A stretch of DNA of 64,000 nt from Desmonostoc geniculatum HA4340-LM1 (GTDB lineage Bacteria > Cyanobacteriota > Cyanobacteriia > Cyanobacteriales > Nostocaceae). Shown here piece by piece: positions 61,651 through 64,000 of the stretch (its first letter is position 1; each line of letters opens with the position of its first letter). Location of the stretch: contig JAHHHB010000008.1 of assembly GCA_019359545.1 (NCBI GenBank), positions 62,001-126,000 on the forward strand, in the 5' to 3' direction. The notes beneath the pieces were generated by a model that saw only the letters and a program-made list of their open reading frames with translations, did no database searches and had not been told where the DNA came from. Position numbers and translations under genes: made by a program.

Positions 61651-62751
61651 ATGGCTCTAATATTGACATTTTTGGGCAAAGGCGGCATCGCTCGTACCAA
61701 AATTGCGATCGCCGCCGCCAAATTATTGGCAAGCCAAGGCAAACGCGTACTTTTAGCAGGACTAGCAGAACCAGCACTGCCAATCCTGCTCGGTACTGCC
61801 ATTGGTTCTGAACCTCAGGAAATCGCACCAAATTTGCAAGCAGTACAGTTTCAAGCATCTGTACTACTAGAAAGCAACTGGGAAGAAGTAAAGAAACTTG
61901 AGGCGCAATACCTCCGCACCCCCATATTCAAAGACGTTTTTGGTCAAGAATTAGTAGTATTGCCGGGGATGGACAGCGCCCTTGCCCTGAATGCTATCCG
62001 CGAATATGATGCCAGTGGCAAATATGATGCGATCGTTTACGACGGCACGGGTGACTCTTTAACCCTGCGGATGCTGGGATTGCCAGAGTCTCTGAGTTGG
62101 TATGTCCGGCGATTCCGGCAATTGTTTGTCAACTCTGACTTAGGCAAGACAATTGTGGAATCGCCGTTAATTCAACCACTCATTAGTAGTTTTTTCAACG
62201 TCAATTGGACAGCAGACAACTTTGCAGCTCCCACTAACCAAGTTAATAATTTCTTAGACAAAGGGAGAGCCGCTCTCACCGATCCTAAGCGTGTCGCTGC
62301 TTTTTTGGTGACCACACAAGATCCTATTGAAGTGGCAAGTACCCGTTATTTGTGGGGTAGCGCTCAGCAAATTGGTTTAACTGTTGGTGGTGTTCTGCTT
62401 GTATCTTCCGAGACAAGCATCAACGTATCAGAGGAATTTATACCCCTACCTGTGAGCGTCATTCCTGACTCCCCAATAGGTGACTGGCAACCACTGATAG
62501 ACGCTTTACCGAACTTTGAAGCCCAAGCAGCACAGGCTCCCAAACCAATTGAAATCGATATCCACAATCGTCAGGTACGGTTATTCTTACCAGGTTTTGA
62601 CAAAAAACAAGTCAAACTCACCCAGTATGGGCCAGAAGTCACTGTAGAAGCAGGAGACCAGCGGCGGAATATTTCCCTACCCCCAGCCCTAAGTGGTAAA
62701 CCCATTGCTGGAGCAAAGTTTCAGAATAGTTATTTGATAATTTCGTTTTAA
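61651..62751 (+). CDS. Get3d-like ArsA/GET3-family ATPase
   Basis: A 366-aa protein of the ArsA/Get3 family with a C-terminal alpha-crystallin-like domain, the layout known as Get3d in cyanobacteria and plastids. N-terminal loop: FLGKGGIARTKIAIAAAKLL; the P-loop Lys of GKGGVGKT is Arg15 here while the signature Lys10 is kept. Switch-like region: YDAIVYDGTGDSLTLRMLGL. The C-terminal 70 residues (VRLFLPGFDKKQVKLTQYGP and GAKFQNSYLIISF) form the alpha-crystallin part. I start at 61651 (MALILTFLGKGG); upstream ATG 61597 gives 18 extra residues of unlikely content. It lies directly before chlG on the same strand. Confidence 0.88.
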   Translation: MALILTFLGKGGIARTKIAIAAAKLLASQGKRVLLAGLAEPALPILLGTAIGSEPQEIAPNLQAVQFQASVLLESNWEEVKKLEAQYLRTPIFKDVFGQELVVLPGMDSALALNAIREYDASGKYDAIVYDGTGDSLTLRMLGLPESLSWYVRRFRQLFVNSDLGKTIVESPLIQPLISSFFNVNWTADNFAAPTNQVNNFLDKGRAALTDPKRVAAFLVTTQDPIEVASTRYLWGSAQQIGLTVGGVLLVSSETSINVSEEFIPLPVSVIPDSPIGDWQPLIDALPNFEAQAAQAPKPIEIDIHNRQVRLFLPGFDKKQVKLTQYGPEVTVEAGDQRRNISLPPALSGKPIAGAKFQNSYLIISF

Positions 62752-62757
62752 GGTATC

Positions 62758-62925
62758 GGGTATGGGGCATGGGGCATAGGGCATGGGGAGATGGGGAGAT
62801 GGGGAGATGGGGAGTGTGGGGGGAAAGAGAATTTATGCTTCCTCCCACACCGGACACACCTCTTCCCCATGCCCAATACTCAATGCCCAATGCCCCATGC
62901 CCAATGCCCAATCCCCTATTAATAA
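62758..62925. repeat. Mirror-type G-rich/C-rich repeat before chlG
   Basis: GGGGCATGGGGCATAGGGC and GGGGAGATGGGGAGATGGGG units, then CCCAATGCCCCATGCCC units. It fills the spacer between the Get3d-like gene and chlG, ending only 10 bases before the chlG ATG, where no clear Shine-Dalgarno is seen. Confidence 0.8.
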
Positions 62926-62934
62926 CTAAAAATT

Positions 62935-63981
62935 ATGTCAGAATTAACTCCCATTACTCCAGATTCCAAATCGGCTGAGGCATTAGACTCAGTGGCAAAT
63001 AATCCCAGCGAGGAAGCAATAGGAACTGGCGATCGCACTGCCAAAACTCGGCAATTGCTGGGGATGAAAGGTGCATCACCAGGAGAAACTTCCATTTGGA
63101 AAATCCGTTTGCAACTGATGAAGCCCATCACCTGGATTCCCTTAATTTGGGGCGTAGTTTGTGGTGCGGCTTCTTCTGGTAACTATACTTGGACAGTAGA
63201 AAATGTGTTGAAGGTAGCAGCCTGTATGTTTCTGGCTGGGCCATTGATGACAGGTTACACCCAAATCCTCAATGATTATTACGATCGCGAAATCGATGCC
63301 ATCAATGAACCTTATCGCCCCATACCCTCTGGAGCCATTTCTCTCACCCAGGTAATTACGCAAATTTGGGTATTACTAATTGCTGGTATTGGTTTGTCAT
63401 TTTTGCTCGATGTCTGGGCTGGTCATGAATTCCCCACAATCACAGCGATCGCCATTATTGGTTCTTTCATCGCCTATATCTATTCTGCACCTCCCCTGAA
63501 ACTCAAGCAAAACGGCTGGCTGGGTAGCTACGCCTTGGGTGCAAGCTATATTACCCTACCTTGGTCTACAGGACACGCTTTGTTTGGTGAACTCAATTCT
63601 ACAGTTGTGATTTTGACAATGTTCTACAGCTTAGCTGGATTGGGTATTGCCATTGTCAATGACTTCAAAAGTGTAGAAGGCGATCGCCAGTTAGGGTTAA
63701 ATTCACTACCCGTCATGTTTGGCATCACCACCGCCGCCTGGATTTGCGTACTCACAATTGATGTATTTCAAGGATTGATTGCTGCTTATCTCCTCTACAT
63801 CCATGAGAATTTGTATGCAGGAATACTTCTGTTGTTAATCATCCCGCAAATCACCTTACAGAATATCTATTTCCTGCGCGATCCTGTGGCTAATGATGTT
63901 AAGTACCAAGCCAGCGCCCAACCGTTTCTAGTTCTGGGAATGCTCGTTGTTGGTTTAGCGCTCGGTCACGCTGGGATCTAA
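62935..63981 (+). CDS. chlG: Chlorophyll synthase
   Basis: A 348-aa UbiA-type prenyltransferase that esterifies chlorophyllide with phytyl or geranylgeranyl diphosphate, the last step of chlorophyll a synthesis, in the thylakoid membrane. Signature motifs: NDYYDREIDAINEPYRPIP (residues near 125, Asp-rich site) and IVNDFKSVEGDRQLGLNSLP (second Asp-rich site), with seven to nine membrane segments (WIPLIWGVVCGAASSG, YIYSAPPLKL). The N-terminal 65 residues are hydrophilic. The stop lies 19 bases before the window end, so the gene is complete. Confidence 0.96.
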   Translation: MSELTPITPDSKSAEALDSVANNPSEEAIGTGDRTAKTRQLLGMKGASPGETSIWKIRLQLMKPITWIPLIWGVVCGAASSGNYTWTVENVLKVAACMFLAGPLMTGYTQILNDYYDREIDAINEPYRPIPSGAISLTQVITQIWVLLIAGIGLSFLLDVWAGHEFPTITAIAIIGSFIAYIYSAPPLKLKQNGWLGSYALGASYITLPWSTGHALFGELNSTVVILTMFYSLAGLGIAIVNDFKSVEGDRQLGLNSLPVMFGITTAAWICVLTIDVFQGLIAAYLLYIHENLYAGILLLLIIPQITLQNIYFLRDPVANDVKYQASAQPFLVLGMLVVGLALGHAGI

Positions 63982-64000
63982 AGCACTTCCTGTTAAAAAA

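Noticed and set aside
1-64000. tRNA or rRNA genes
   Set aside because: I looked for tRNA arm motifs and rRNA core sequences and saw none, but without a covariance search a single tRNA could be missed.

Overview
The window comes from a cyanobacterium, most likely a filamentous, heterocyst-type (Nostoc/Calothrix/Tolypothrix-like) strain. Evidence: chlorophyll synthase (chlG), a NifJ-type pyruvate oxidoreductase, a split-site mini-intein in dnaX, the rbp-rpsU pair, very frequent HIP1 octamers (GCGATCGC), and intergenic DNA full of short tandem repeats (TGACCAA, GAATTCT, GGGGAGAT types).

Layout. (1) 1-12795, minus strand: part of a contractile injection system (CIS). In transcription order it holds a small 79-aa protein, inner tube, a long repeat-rich protein, a CIS tube/adaptor protein, a VgrG-like spike, a gp25-like wedge protein, a gpJ-like baseplate protein, a gpI-like tail protein and the start of one more gene. 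Two plus-strand genes (PEP-CTERM protein, ricin-type lectin) interrupt the cluster. A divergent eCIS-core (DUF4157) protein with a possible toxin tail lies at 13019-14716. No sheath, AAA+ ATPase or PAAR tip is visible. (2) 15308-19571: nifJ, whose reading frame carries several in-frame copies of genome repeats, then a small DUF4351 protein. (3) 20036-24981: a CHAT/TPR protein and a paralogue of its N-terminal domain. (4) 25406-33505: dnaX with a 162-aa mini-intein, a glucolipid synthase, a small unknown protein, moaD and a DUF11 secreted protein. (5) 34045-38683: an ATPase relic that looks deleted at a HIP1 site, rpsU, an RRM protein, an M56 peptidase/BlaI pair and comB. (6) 38847-59219, almost all minus strand: an O-antigen/exopolysaccharide locus of the ABC-transporter type (Wzm/Wzt), with rfbA, rfbC and rfbD, several glycosyltransferases, four methyltransferases, two large GT-C-like membrane proteins and a small flippase-like protein. 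(7) 59418-61127: two Uma2 nucleases and an internally deleted third copy. (8) 61342-63981: a DUF2862 protein, a Get3d-like ATPase and chlG.

How the genes fit together. The CIS genes would build a tail-like injector, with the DUF4157 protein as likely cargo or accessory. In the polysaccharide locus, the methyltransferase with a long, tandemly repeated coiled coil beside Wzm/Wzt resembles the WbdD type of chain-terminating molecular ruler. A polyprenyl-phosphate sugar synthase, a small flippase-like protein and GT-C enzymes could add side sugars outside the membrane.

The most striking features are repeat-driven: repeat insertions that stay in frame in nifJ, two MITE-like copies (one supplying the nifJ stop codon), two genes with large internal deletions (an ATPase and a Uma2 copy), a relic of a second rfbA, and variable-number repeats inside a CIS protein and the putative glycan ruler.
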